DNA from: Luscinia megarhynchos
Lineage: Eukaryota; Chordata; Aves; Passeriformes; Turdidae
Reading direction: 5' to 3'
Length of the DNA: 64,000 nucleotides
Assembly (NCBI GenBank): GCA_034336665.1
Contig: CM067569.1
Location: 24,835,320 to 24,899,319 of the forward strand
Below the pieces are notes generated by a model. That model was not told where the DNA came from and searched no databases. It worked only from the letters and a program-made list of their open reading frames with translations. Shown here in pieces: positions 1 through 10,300 of this stretch. The translations under genes and the position numbers were made by a program. Within the stretch, counting starts at the first letter, position 1, and every line of letters begins with the position of its first letter.

Positions 1-3000
1 CAGGGAACCACCACTTAAGCCACTCTGCCCTGGCAGTGACCTTTGCTCTGATAAGCTGGAACACATTCTTTAAAGCAAAGATGTAATTTTGTTTCTCATA
101 GTAATTCTAGAGTTGGTCTCCTCGGTGGAAGCCTGTGTGATGTGGCACAGTGTTTATCCAGAGAAACTCTGAGAAAGGGCCACTCACAGCATCATTTCCC
201 TGCTGTCACACAGCACGAAAAGTGTGACACAGATGACCTGTGCTTTTATTTGGTTTCTTTGATAACCTTTTACGGGATGTTCATAAAAGTTTTGAATTGG
301 CAAGATGCAGGAAGATGCAGGCAATGACTGTGTACTTTCCTTTTAGGCTTGCTGATGTGTCTCTGTAATCAGTAATAGCTGTACTGGACCCATGCAATGC
401 TTTTTCAGACAACATCAAACTTTCAGGTTTTACAAACAAATTATCATTCCTTCTGGAATCCAGCTGCTATATTTTTATTCCATTTTTAAAGTCATTTAAC
501 TGGAATGAGGTTCATTACTTTGGGAAACAAAATTGTTCCACTGTGTGGTCAATCAAGATATGCTGGTATCATGTTGAGGGGGTTTTTGGATACTTTTATT
601 ACTGACACAGACAAGGACTACAATTAAGAACCAAATTAAAAATGACAGCAGCACTGACCCCCTATTTCCTTGCCTCTCTGCTAGTAGCCACTCCTTATCC
701 AATGAAGAATTTCAGACTGAATTAAGCCATGCATTTCAGCTTAGTGGTCGGTCTCAGGGGCTAGGAACACAGTTGTTTTGGATAGTAAAGGTGTCATACT
801 TATGTCATATGCCTTACCTAGAGCAAGGATTTATGTGGTTTGCTGCATCTGCACTACTGTACATAGGCTAAATGCTGTAACAGTGTAAAAACCTACAGAC
901 TCTCAGGTAGTCCTCTAATGATGAAGAGGATGGTTTGGAGAAGTAAATTTAGCTCTGAAGCCAGCTGGTTTGATAAAGAGTAATTATAAAATGCTTCCAT
1001 AAGCTGTAAGAGTGAAAGTTAGGCTCCATTTATCCTAAAAGTGACAGGTATTTGGGAGGAGAGGCAAAGAAAAAAAAAAAAAATCCTTTCTGCACTTGGA
1101 AGAACTTAAGGAGACACAAAAGGGGCTTGTGCTTTGTAAGAGAATAAGAAGCCAGATTCCTTTAGTGCCTAAAGTTGTTGCTAAGAGATGAGCTGAATTA
1201 TATTAAAAAAAAAAAAGCATGAGTGCACAAGACTAAAGAAGGAATTGTTACTCTCTGACCCAAGAATGCACTGATGACTTCTCGAGGAAGGGAAAAAAAT
1301 AAAATTTCTCTGTGTGCACTCACTGCTCATTCTGGAACTTTGTGTTTGTGAAATATTTTCTTCAAATATTTTCTTGCTTGGGCACAAGGGTTGCAGACTG
1401 GTACATTCCATTCCTAACCTCCTGAACTCCTCTGTCTCATGAGTATACATTTCCCTATGTGCAGAGCAAGTCTTGCACACAAACAAGACTCTAAAGAGCA
1501 GCACACCAATGTAGGCACTTATCTTCCCTGTCCTCCCTTGCCTGTCTCCTGCTCTGCCAACATGGCAAACACATTTTTGTTCTGCCTCTGTAACCAGCAC
1601 AGAAAGATACTGTGTGTTTGCTCTCTCCCCCACTCCCTTTCTCTCTGTCCAGAAGGTTACTGTGACCATAAGCTCAGTGTGCACGCAGGCAGCAATGCCC
1701 TCTGAGCATTGTGTAGTGATCAGAAAATGGATGAGTACTGCAACTTACAGCTGTGTCACTCTGAAACTGAGGTAACCTCTGCTCCAACACTACAGCTTCT
1801 CTTGGTTCTCATTGGTGATACCTTGCTGCCCTTCTTTGGATGAGTAGCCAGAGACACAAGTCTAAGAGGTTTTGATACTTCTCTCTTGAAAATACAGGAC
1901 TGGCTACTCTTCTGACAGGACATCAGCCTAAATGGCCACCACTAACCCTCTGTGGCAACTCCCCTAAAACCACAAATGAGCATGAAATGCAATATAAACA
2001 CGTAACTGAAGGGAAATAGAAAACTTGGGTTTGAAGATGACTCAAATACAGCTTCTGTTTTATGTTGTTCAGAGCTTATTTATCTGCTCATTTTATAATT
2101 AACCCTTTCAGCTAAATCGGGTGATCTGATTTAACTGAAGGTATGTGGTATGGTTTAATGTTGCTGTCCATCTCTCATTCCCTGGAGTTACCCTTGACTG
2201 CTTCTGCTGGATGTTCAGCTGTGGGTTTGCTGTCTGTTTAAGCTGCAGCTGGCAGGGTGGGGTCCATGGCTGCTTGGCTGTAAGGCACTCTTGTCTGGGA
2301 ATGAAGGGATAGCACCATGGAAACTAGCAGCATTCCAAGTAAGCTGTAGACCCCTTAAGTAATACTCACTTCATGGAACCATTTTCAGAGTAGCTGTGTT
2401 ATAAATAGATTTTATGTTGCAAGTTACAATAAGGGATGTGCATTAGCAGCTGCTTAAAAAACTTAGCTACATTCCCAAAATCCAAACAACCACATTCTAG
2501 TATCATACAAAAGACAAGGAAGGGACTCCTTGGATTAGCCTCAAGATATTCATTCCACTGTTACACCACACCAGCTCTACCCACTGCTTTATTCTGTGCA
2601 TCTGTCCTACAGTATGTATTTGGGGGTGTGGAATGAGATTTAATGTCTAACAATGGTTATCCCTCCAAGTCTTAGAAAGGATTTGGTACTGGCAGCACAA
2701 CTGTATGTTAGGCATATTTAAATATAAGGTTTAGGATTACTTTGGAACCAGAATAGTAAACTGTGCTGGTTTGGCTTTTTTAATCCTATACTGATGATTG
2801 ATGGCAATTCTGCACGTTCCCACTGAACTCTCACATGCAGAGTCCCTTTTCTGTGGGTGAGGATTGTGAGGATATGTGGTGTTACATGTGGGACCTTGGA
2901 GGGACTTTATCTGTGATTTAACTGAGATCACAATAAAATGTTCCACACAAATTAGACTGAGAAACATACAAGATATAGCATGGCCCTCTACAATAAACAT

Positions 3001-3837
3001 CAAGTTTGATATACAAGTTAATAGTGATTGCAGCTTCCTGCTGCCTTGTCAGTTTCTCAAAGTGCTGGGATACTTCTGTCATAGCTGCTGCCTTTTCAGA
3101 GCTTGAACAGAATATAAATTATTATATAGACTCTGATCTTCTGCCACTTGTTTCAATAGTATCTTTTGTTAATGGGGACAAAGAGTAATTTTAAGTGATA
3201 AAGTGATATCCTAATATGCTAGGTTCAGATTCTTACTGCATACCCTAGAGTTATATTTAGATAGTATTCACTTTGAGGACTGTACTGAGGATGTTCAACC
3301 AGTTGCAAAATCATTTTCAGGCTTGAGAACATACACTATTACAGCACTGGCCCATTAAAATGTCTTAAGAAAGAGTATTTTTAATTAAAATCTATTTTGG
3401 GTTGTGATTTTTTTTTCTGATGGCCTAACTAGGATATGCATAGAATGTTAAGGGGGAAAAATACTAGAGCTGTTTTCAGGTCTGCTTCCCTAGGTAGGAG
3501 CTGGTTAGTAGTTAATCTTGGCTGCATTAGAGCTAAAGCAGCTTAGAAGTATGAAAATTCTGTGGCTAATGCTGCTTTTAATTGGTTCTTAAGGCACCCA
3601 TTTGAGTTCAAGATGGCTTTATCTTTCTAACAAGTGCTCTCATTTAAAAACAGACTATCCCTATTGAGCAACATCTTTAGTGAATGAATAGTGCCAGTAA
3701 AATAAATGCATCTTTAGCCTATACATCAATCTTGAATGAGACAGAGGCAGAATTTCATGAGAGAGCACCAATCCAGATACTAATGCAGTAAAACCATGGG
3801 AAGTAAAAGAAAAAACCACCTTTTGGTGGCTACTTAC
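1..3837 (-). other. RASGEF1A: RASGEF1A intron 2 (partial)
   Basis: This is intronic sequence downstream of exon 2 on the minus strand, opened by the GTAAGTA donor at 3837-3831. I looked for the expected next exon, which should begin with residues like RTYIFTFLLSSR, and did not find it, so it should lie left of the window. Content is AT-rich and unremarkable apart from short A runs near 1069-1083 and 1205-1216. Short reading frames here look like chance. Confidence 0.8.
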
Positions 3838-4017
3838 GTCTGGGTAATAGTCCATGGTGGGCACCAGGCGCTCTATCAAGGCCTCCAGTGATCCAGAAAC
3901 AAGGTTCCCATCCTGATAGACAGGGTCCACACATCTCTCTCCCATGTCTGGCTGCACTTGCCCACTACAACTGGAACCAAGCATGCTGGAAAATATTGGC
4001 GTCTGGGGCATAGTTTC
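3838..4017 (-). CDS. RASGEF1A: RASGEF1A coding exon 2 (N-terminal region)
   Basis: This internal exon has 60 codons and is phase 0 at both ends. It reads ETMPQTPIFSSMLGSS at its start and ends LVPTMDYYPD. From memory, human RASGEF1A has closely matching segments: MPQT near the start, the SCSGQVQP and MGER motifs, SGSLEAL and VDYYPD. RASGEF1B shares only MPQT, SGSLEAL and DYYPD, so paralog A is the better fit. The human glycine-rich insert after MGER appears absent. On the minus strand the acceptor is a long pyrimidine tract ending CTGCAG, and the donor is GAC followed by GTAAGT. The Met codon at 4011-4009 can serve as a start when the first exon is non-coding. The family product activates small GTPases (RAP2 and RAS reported). 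This exon lies before the RasGEF_N domain, so no catalytic residues are present here. Confidence 0.92.
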
Positions 4018-5879
4018 CTGCAGAAGTGGCAAAGAAAGGGAGAGAGGGTTAAGCTCTCTTCCAGGATGTCTCCCTCGTGTGTGGGTTTTACAGAGGCATA
4101 CATTAAACACAATTACATATTTGACTGAAGGCAGCCTCAGCATTCAAGCCGAGTTCTGAATCCAAGCAGTCACACATCTGCAAGCTGGCTCTGGTGTTTG
4201 AAATGCACTTTAAACTATGTCTCTAAGGCTGGAGAGGCACGAGCTGTAAAATTTGCCTCACTGCACTTGATTTCTTCCTTCTCCCAGCTTTTCCCCCGTT
4301 CTTTATGCATAAAACTAGACAGAGATGAAAATAAAGAATGCTTTCTGAATTTCCTGGATACTGAAGTGGTGCCTTACTGAGCAAGCAAACAAACACAAAG
4401 CCTTAATGTTCCCATTTTTACTCATTTTGAAGTCAGATCTTTGGCCAAAACCCTTCACTTGTGATGATAAATCCTTCACCACTTCTGTAACTAGATATAA
4501 TCCAGGTCTCAGCACCATCTTCTGTGTATAGCTATCACTGGAAATAGCAGGAGATATCGTGTCTGATGAAAACTGCCTTTTTTTTTTTTTTTTTTTTTTA
4601 ACATGTACATGAAACCAGGAACTGGGTGGAACTGTGACATATACTGTAATATACAAGCCTAATTGAAACAGTCTCTTTGGAGATCTTTGCTTAGGATACA
4701 AACCTGTTGTCGCAACACAGAAACCACACAAAGGTTTAGGGTTTGCACCTCCCTGCCCTTGGCCACAGCTGTATCACTGCACCACAGCCTTTGAGTAAAC
4801 TGCAGGGGGGTTCTTGCTTGGTTTACACTGGCTACAGCTGAAATCTCTGCAGAAGGCGAAACAAAACATCCTGCTACTGTATATAAAGGTTGAAAATGCT
4901 GCTCAGCATCAAAACAGTTCCCCCTGGCTGCTGAAATAGTCAAGACTGTTTAGGAGATCAAGTGCAAAGAAGGCAGCGTTAACTCTTGAGCTGCTGTCTC
5001 ACTGTCTCTGGGAGAGACAAGATATTGACGTAGATGGAAAGCACTTATGTAGATGAAAAGGATTAGGCCATTACTGGTACCTTTAACCTGACAGCTGCTC
5101 CTAACTGCGCTCATCTCTGGCACTTCAGTCTTCTCCTGAGCAATCTTTTAACGCAAGGCACATTTTTCCTCTCAAACTCTCTGAAGTCAATCATTCATTT
5201 TTACAACTGGAATACAGAACATTTTTCTCTTCTTAGGCACTGATAAATGCTAGGTGCATTGTGAGGAAAAAAAACTACATTAACAGAACTTGTTTATCAA
5301 AGTGACAGATTTACTTATGTGTGAAGCTGATAAGTAGAACTGTTTCGTGGCTTTCACCAAAAGACCATTGCGTACATAGGTGATAAGAGATACAAGGGAA
5401 GCGTAATTCCCTGTAAGTTAAACAAAGTAGCTGTTTAACAGCAACCAGGGAGACCACAATAAGGAATGGAGTTCAGTTTCAGAAGTTCAGGACACAAAGT
5501 CCAATAAAGTAGAAAATGCAGGATCTAATGTCATATCAAAAGAAATGAAAAATGACAGTTCTGCCCAAAAGTGCATTGAGGTTACTCAGTATTTTACGGA
5601 CTTATCCATGAGGCCTGAGCTTTGCAGTCCATAACACGAGAAACGGCTGAAGCACAGGCTGAAGCTAACGGCTTTGCTATCTGCACTATGTAACTCGCCA
5701 GTAATTTGCTTTTTTCCCTTTTAAGGTCCATAGCAATACAGCCCCAAGCTGCTGCTCAGGATGGTCTGGCTGCGATGAGCACTTCTGGCTAACAACTTAG
5801 AGTTGCACAGGGCTTTTAAGCGAAGCTAACCATCAAACAAATCCCCACCGAAACGATGCTTTAGCGGGACACGTACCCC
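4018..5879 (-). other. RASGEF1A: RASGEF1A intron 1, 3' end
   Basis: This stretch lies between the exon 2 acceptor and the CpG island. The acceptor-proximal part (4018-4055) is a strong polypyrimidine tract on the minus strand. A run of 22 T on the plus strand lies at 4578-4599. No further exons or transposons were recognised. Confidence 0.75.
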
Positions 5880-6109
5880 GCTTTTGCCATCAAGCCTTTT
5901 AAACCCCTTCACGGCGCTCTCTGTCGCATCAGTTTGTTTTTAAACCGCCCTCTGGGGCGCAGCCTGTACCGCTCCCATCCCCGGCTCTCCGCGCTGCCGC
6001 ATCCCGCGGTGTCCCCGCGGGAGGGCACGGCCGGGGCTGCCAACCGCGGTCCTGGGGCGGGCAGCGCTGCGGCACAGCCCGGCGGCACCTGCGGCACAGC
6101 CCCGGCACC

Positions 6110-6499
6110 GCCGGGACCCGCTCAATGCCCGGGATCCGCACCGTGCCCGGGGGACCCGCTCATTGCCCGGGATCCGCACCGTGCCTGGACCCGCTCAATG
6201 CCCGGGACCCGCTCCGTGCCTGGACCCGCTCCGTGCCCGGGAGACCCGCTCAATGCCCGGGACCCGCACCGTGCCTGGACCCGCTCATTGCCCGGGACCC
6301 GCTCCGTGCCCGGGAGACCCGCTCCGTGCCCGGGAGACCCGCTCCGTGCCCGGGAGACCCGCTCCGTGCCCGGGAGACCCGCTCCGTGCCCGGGAGACCC
6401 GCTCCGTGCCCGGGACCCGCACTGTGCCTGGACCCGCTCCGTGCCTGGACCCGCTCCGTGCCTGGACCCGCTCAATGCTCGGGACCCGCTCCATGCCGC
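6110..6499. repeat. GC-rich minisatellite, 17-20 bp units
   Basis: This tandem array has about 20 units. The core, 6301-6400, is five perfect copies of a 20-bp unit, GCTCCGTGCC followed by CGGGAGACCC, with a further partial copy to about 6415. Flanking units are shorter variants of 17-18 bp (TGGACCCGCTCCGTGCC or CGGGACCCGCTCAATGCC). Each 20-bp unit contains three CpGs and a CCCGGG. The mix of lengths not divisible by three, with no stop codons, opens several frames on both strands. I regard those frames as non-coding. Confidence 0.93.
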
Positions 6500-6655
6500 T
6501 CTCCGCGGGGCGCTGGCTCCGCCGCAGGGGCAGCTCCGCGCCCAACCCACCCGTGCCCTCCACGCGTTCGGGGTTCCCTCCCGGCGGCACCCGGCGCTCC
6601 GTGCCCCGAGCCCGCGGTGGCTCCGGCGGCAGCGCGGCCCCGGCGCAGCGCTCAC

Positions 6656-6760
6656 CCTCATCTTCCTGGGCGCCGCGCTCCGCCCGGGCGGGCAGCGGCC
6701 CGCGGCTCCGGCGGCTCTGGCGGCGCTGACAGCCCGGCCGCCGCTCCCGCCGCGCCTGAC
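6656..6760 (-). other. RASGEF1A: Candidate alternative first exon A (ends ATG AGG | GTGAGC)
   Basis: On the minus strand, a GAAGATGAGG end precedes a GTGAGC donor (6655-6650). Splicing to 4017 would give M-R-E-T-M-P-Q in frame, either from this ATG (6661-6659, A at -3) or from the exon 2 Met. The upstream boundary is unknown and was set arbitrarily near the CRE. The phase match has a one-in-three chance of being accidental. Confidence 0.27.
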
Positions 6761-6764
6761 GTCA
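6757..6764. promoter_or_regulatory. Perfect palindromic cAMP-response element (CRE)
   Basis: The sequence is TGACGTCA, the full CREB/ATF palindrome, inside the CpG island. It lies about 100 bp upstream (minus-strand sense) of the ATGAGG|GTGAGC donor, a typical place for a promoter-proximal CRE. Binding is inferred from the motif only. Confidence 0.6.
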
Positions 6765-6896
6765 GGGCGGCCGCGGCGCGCCGTTGGCTGGGCGGCGGCG
6801 GGGCCCGTTCAAACGGGGCCGCGCGGGGGGAGCTCCTTCTGCGAGCGCCTGAGCGTCCCGCTCGGCCGTGGTTTGTTTGTTCCCCTCCCCTCCTTC

Positions 6897-6908
6897 TTTG
6901 ATTGGCTT
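6897..6908 (-). promoter_or_regulatory. CCAAT box (NF-Y type), inverted on plus strand
   Basis: The plus strand reads TTTGATTGGCTT, so the minus strand carries AAGCCAATCAAA, a close match to the NF-Y consensus. It is about 135 bp upstream of the CRE in the minus-strand sense, consistent with a TATA-less CpG-island promoter facing RASGEF1A exon 2. Confidence 0.45.
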
Positions 6909-7285
6909 GTTTGTTTTCCCTTTTCCGTGTTGTCCCCCAGACACGCGCTCGGCGGCCCCCAGCCCGCGTTCGCGCGGGTCCGTGCGCGCTGCCCCGCGTG
7001 TGCACCGCCGGGACGCGCCGCTCCGGAGCCGCGCCCCCAGCCCTGCCCGCTCATAATTGTTTTCATTCTTCCCTCGGTCGGAGTTGTTTCTCCGCTCTAG
7101 TTGCCCGAGCCAGTCATCTGATAGCGCTGGGCTTGTCCCAAGCCGTAGGGCTGACGCGGGACCAGCCCCTGCTGTGTCACACGCGGGCACGGGTCCTGTC
7201 TAGAATCTGATCTCCCACGGAAAAACTCCCGGTCTCCCACGGAAAGGCTCCCAGGCACATCCAGCCGCCCCACAGAGCCCCTCAC

Positions 7286-7369
7286 CTGTACCCAGGAGCA
7301 GCTGAGGGCTGCCATCTCTGCAGCTTTTTCCCGCATAAGCAAATCTTTCCTGTCCTGTTGTTCGTTTTA
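7286..7369 (-). other. RASGEF1A: Candidate alternative first exon B (ends TACAG | GTGAGG)
   Basis: At the right edge of the CpG island the minus strand has an ATG at 7336-7334 opening 17 codons (MREKAAEMAALSCSWVQ). A good CAG|GTGAGG donor follows at 7285-7281, again in phase 0 with exon 2. An in-frame TAA lies upstream at 7369-7367. I know of no RASGEF1A N-terminus like this. The donor is better than that of candidate A, but the surrounding promoter evidence is weaker. Confidence 0.25.
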
Positions 7370-10300
7370 CTTAAGGTGGTTCAGCAGTTGCTACGTGGTC
7401 TCCAGTCATTAATTACATTTCTTTTTGTTATTAAAATTATTTATTTAATTGCTGTGTTTGAATATGCAGCTGAAGCCTTCACTGGTTTCCATGGTAATTA
7501 ATGTAGGAAAAGCCTTTTTGGAAGTAGGTACGCCACTCTAGGTAGGTGGGCACGGCAAACGAATTTGGGCACACGCACGAACTCATGAGTGTAAGGAACA
7601 GATTCATGATTGCTCACAATTTGAGGACAAGCACTGTCATCCATCCTAAACACATATCGATTTTAGTAGGATGTGTAGCTACTCATCATCTTTACTGCTT
7701 GCTTACTAAATTCCTTCTTGGTTTCCAAATGCTAACAGTTCTGCTATAGAGATTATTTTCCTTATTTAAAACGAGGTTTTTCTTTTAAGCAACTACTAGA
7801 AAAGTCACGCTTCTTTTTCCCCATGCCAAGTATCCTGTCTCTTAGCTGTACTCCACAACCTTTAGCGTGTGCAGGTGCTGTAGCAGAGCTGATGCCTGGT
7901 TATGCTGAGGCTTTCCTCAGTTACAGCCCCTGGCCTGCCTTGGACACTGAGCAAGTTCCAGGCAGCAGTCCCAGGCTGGAACCCAGTGAGTGGTGTCTGA
8001 CCTGCTGCACTGCCACGTTAGCACCTTACTGGGTAATGCCACAGGAGGGTGAGGGACAGGTTTTGTTAAGTCTTGCTCAAACATCTTGAAGTTTTTCATA
8101 AAAAGTTATCAAAAGCAGAAGGCAAAAATTTGTAGGCTACCACTGTATAACATAATATTTCTTTCTGAATGCTATGAATATCTTTCAATACCTCATCTAG
8201 TATTTACAGCTAAGAATAACACTAGCAAGCCTGCAAATAAGTATGCATGAAAAACAGGTATTGGATTTCATTCTGTTTCTGTGCTAATCTGTTTTCCCAC
8301 CTTACTCAAACATTTGCTGAGACTTGTAGAAGAATATGTCTGTTAATCTTACCAAAAGCATACCTAGTTAATTGAGCTCTAGTCACAGATTCAATCTGTT
8401 GTAAAAACAACCCCTGATCTTTCTGTTTGTTTGGGGTTTTGTTGGTTTTATTGACATCAGAATTTAGATCTGACCTGTCACTGAACTAAGAAATGTAGGA
8501 GTTAAGAAACATTCCAATAGAATTAAGGAAAACTATGCTAGCTAGGCATGCTCTCTCTTCTCTGAGACATATATCTATAGTGTGGTGTTTTTCCATATTT
8601 CTTCATTCAGCAGTCCAGCAGAGTCTGTTTAGACTTTTTTGTATGTATATGTAAAGGACCATAAGCGTGTATATTTCTCGTTTATATACATACCTAGGTA
8701 TGTGTATACAAATGTTGGGAGGTGTGTTATGATAAAAGTTCAGTGAAATGTCTTTCCTTTCCTGGGATACATGATGCTTGGTTTAGGGGACACAGTATTG
8801 TGCACTCTTGTTGGAAAGGTAGTTTTTACAAATCAGAGGAGCTGAAGGCCTCAATTCAGCTCATACAGCATGTAACAGATGAATCATGTTATCATTTTAT
8901 TTCATTTCCCCTTCTGTAAAGTGTGGATGATGACCTTTAGCTATCTATATTCTGAGTGTTGAAATCTGTTGATACAGAAACTCTCCGAGGTCTAATTGTT
9001 TTGTAGTTATGTAAGTCCTGTTCCTCAGCAAATTGCTTGCACTTTGAAGATGTTTCCATCAGGCATTGCCTCATGTTACTGGTGGGTGGACCCTAGAGCA
9101 GGTTTAATGAGCAGAGCCTGTACTCGTTCTGTAGCTTGCTTTTGAGGCAACACTGCTGTGGTTCACTTGAGCTGGTCAGAGCAGCATCTTGCTGCAGAGT
9201 GAGTCAGCAGCAGCCACGCCGTGACTGTCTCAACCTTCAAGGTTGTTTCAGCCCCTCACACTGGCTAACATCACCCTAACACATTCCACTGTCTCGTGAT
9301 TAACGACCTGGATTGACACTTGCAGTATTTGGGTTCTATTCCTGCTTCTGCTGTGGACACTGTCAAATTTTTTCAACCCGCTGTGCCCTTAGTACTCAAA
9401 GTATGTGAGTATGATTAGTATTCATCTGTGAGAGGCTGATAAGGATATTTTCATGCTGTTGCACTTACTTTATATGTTTTTATATTTGGGCAGTAAGTTT
9501 TTACTTTATCGTGTTGGAATACAGTTTCCTAGTACAGTTACATCTCATCTTCAGTGGAAAATTGCTGGTCAATAGCTTGGTAAAAACAAGGAATTTTAGC
9601 AAAGAAAAATGGGTGAAAATGAAGGACAGATCAATTTGAGAGTGAGTCAGGGAAGAAGGAACTTAAATTTTTCCACTCAGATAACAGCATTTTGGAAGCA
9701 ACTTGTTCAAATGTGCCTGTGTGTATATTTAAAATGTAATTGTACTTAAGAAAAGTCAGTCATTACAAATGTCATTAAGGATGATCTGAGGCTATAAAGT
9801 CAATTATAAGAGGACTCTCCTAGAAATGCTGTCCTTGGAGCTTTCATTGTCAAGCTGCTCGAGTCACTTGCTTGGTCACCTTCCACACAAGTCTGTTAAT
9901 AATAAACATTTGGTTTTGTTTAACAGAGTATGTCAACATGCTTTAAAGCCCCAGCATCTGCACTGAAGGAAGCAGAGAGGGACAAAGCCACAGAAACTGG
10001 CACTGAAAATGAACCTAATTGTGTATGGCATTGTCCACGGTGTTCATTAAATACCAACACGGGATCAAGTCTTCATCTGTCCATTCCCACCCTTTTAACA
10101 CACAGTAGGACGAATACAGCTCATTGCTCAGGTCTTTGAAGCTCTGCTGGGTTTATGCCTAGCCTTGTTTCTTGGAGGGGCACTCTGAACTCTTACCCAA
10201 GGGCTCTCCAGGCCTTGCAAGTGGCCAGGGTATAGGGGGTGACTGTGTTTGCATGTTATGTTCCCTTCCACAAGTCCATTATACCACAGGGCAGTGCAGA

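Larger units (their letters stand above)
5880..7300. promoter_or_regulatory. RASGEF1A: Intronic CpG island, candidate alternative RASGEF1A promoter
   Basis: About 1.4 kb of very GC- and CpG-rich sequence sits in an otherwise AT-rich intron, about 1.9 kb upstream of exon 2. It holds a perfect CRE (TGACGTCA, 6757-6764), an inverted CCAAT box (GATTGGCT, around 6900), C-rich Sp/KLF-like runs (about 6884-6896) and paired Myb-like half sites CCGTT/AACGG (about 6806-6819). Two minus-strand donors in or at the edge of the island (after 6656 and after 7286) would splice in frame to exon 2. Its position fits an alternative promoter for the shorter MPQT-initiating isoform. A divergent non-coding transcript on the plus strand is also possible. 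The long frames open in many registers here are a by-product of the GC bias. Confidence 0.65.

Noticed and set aside
1181..1684. Minus-strand frame of 167 codons downstream of exon 2
   Set aside because: It does not resemble the expected next RASGEF1A exon and its residues look like random translation of pyrimidine-rich sequence.
2308..2330. REST/NRSF-like site (AGCACCATGGA)
   Set aside because: Only the left half and centre match. The right half lacks the CAG-GCGCC part, so the full 21-bp site is not supported.
5909..7210. Many long overlapping frames on both strands in the CpG island, up to 388 codons
   Set aside because: They come from GC-rich sequence lacking stop codons and from tandem units whose length is not a multiple of three. 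The peptides are low-complexity and match no family I know.
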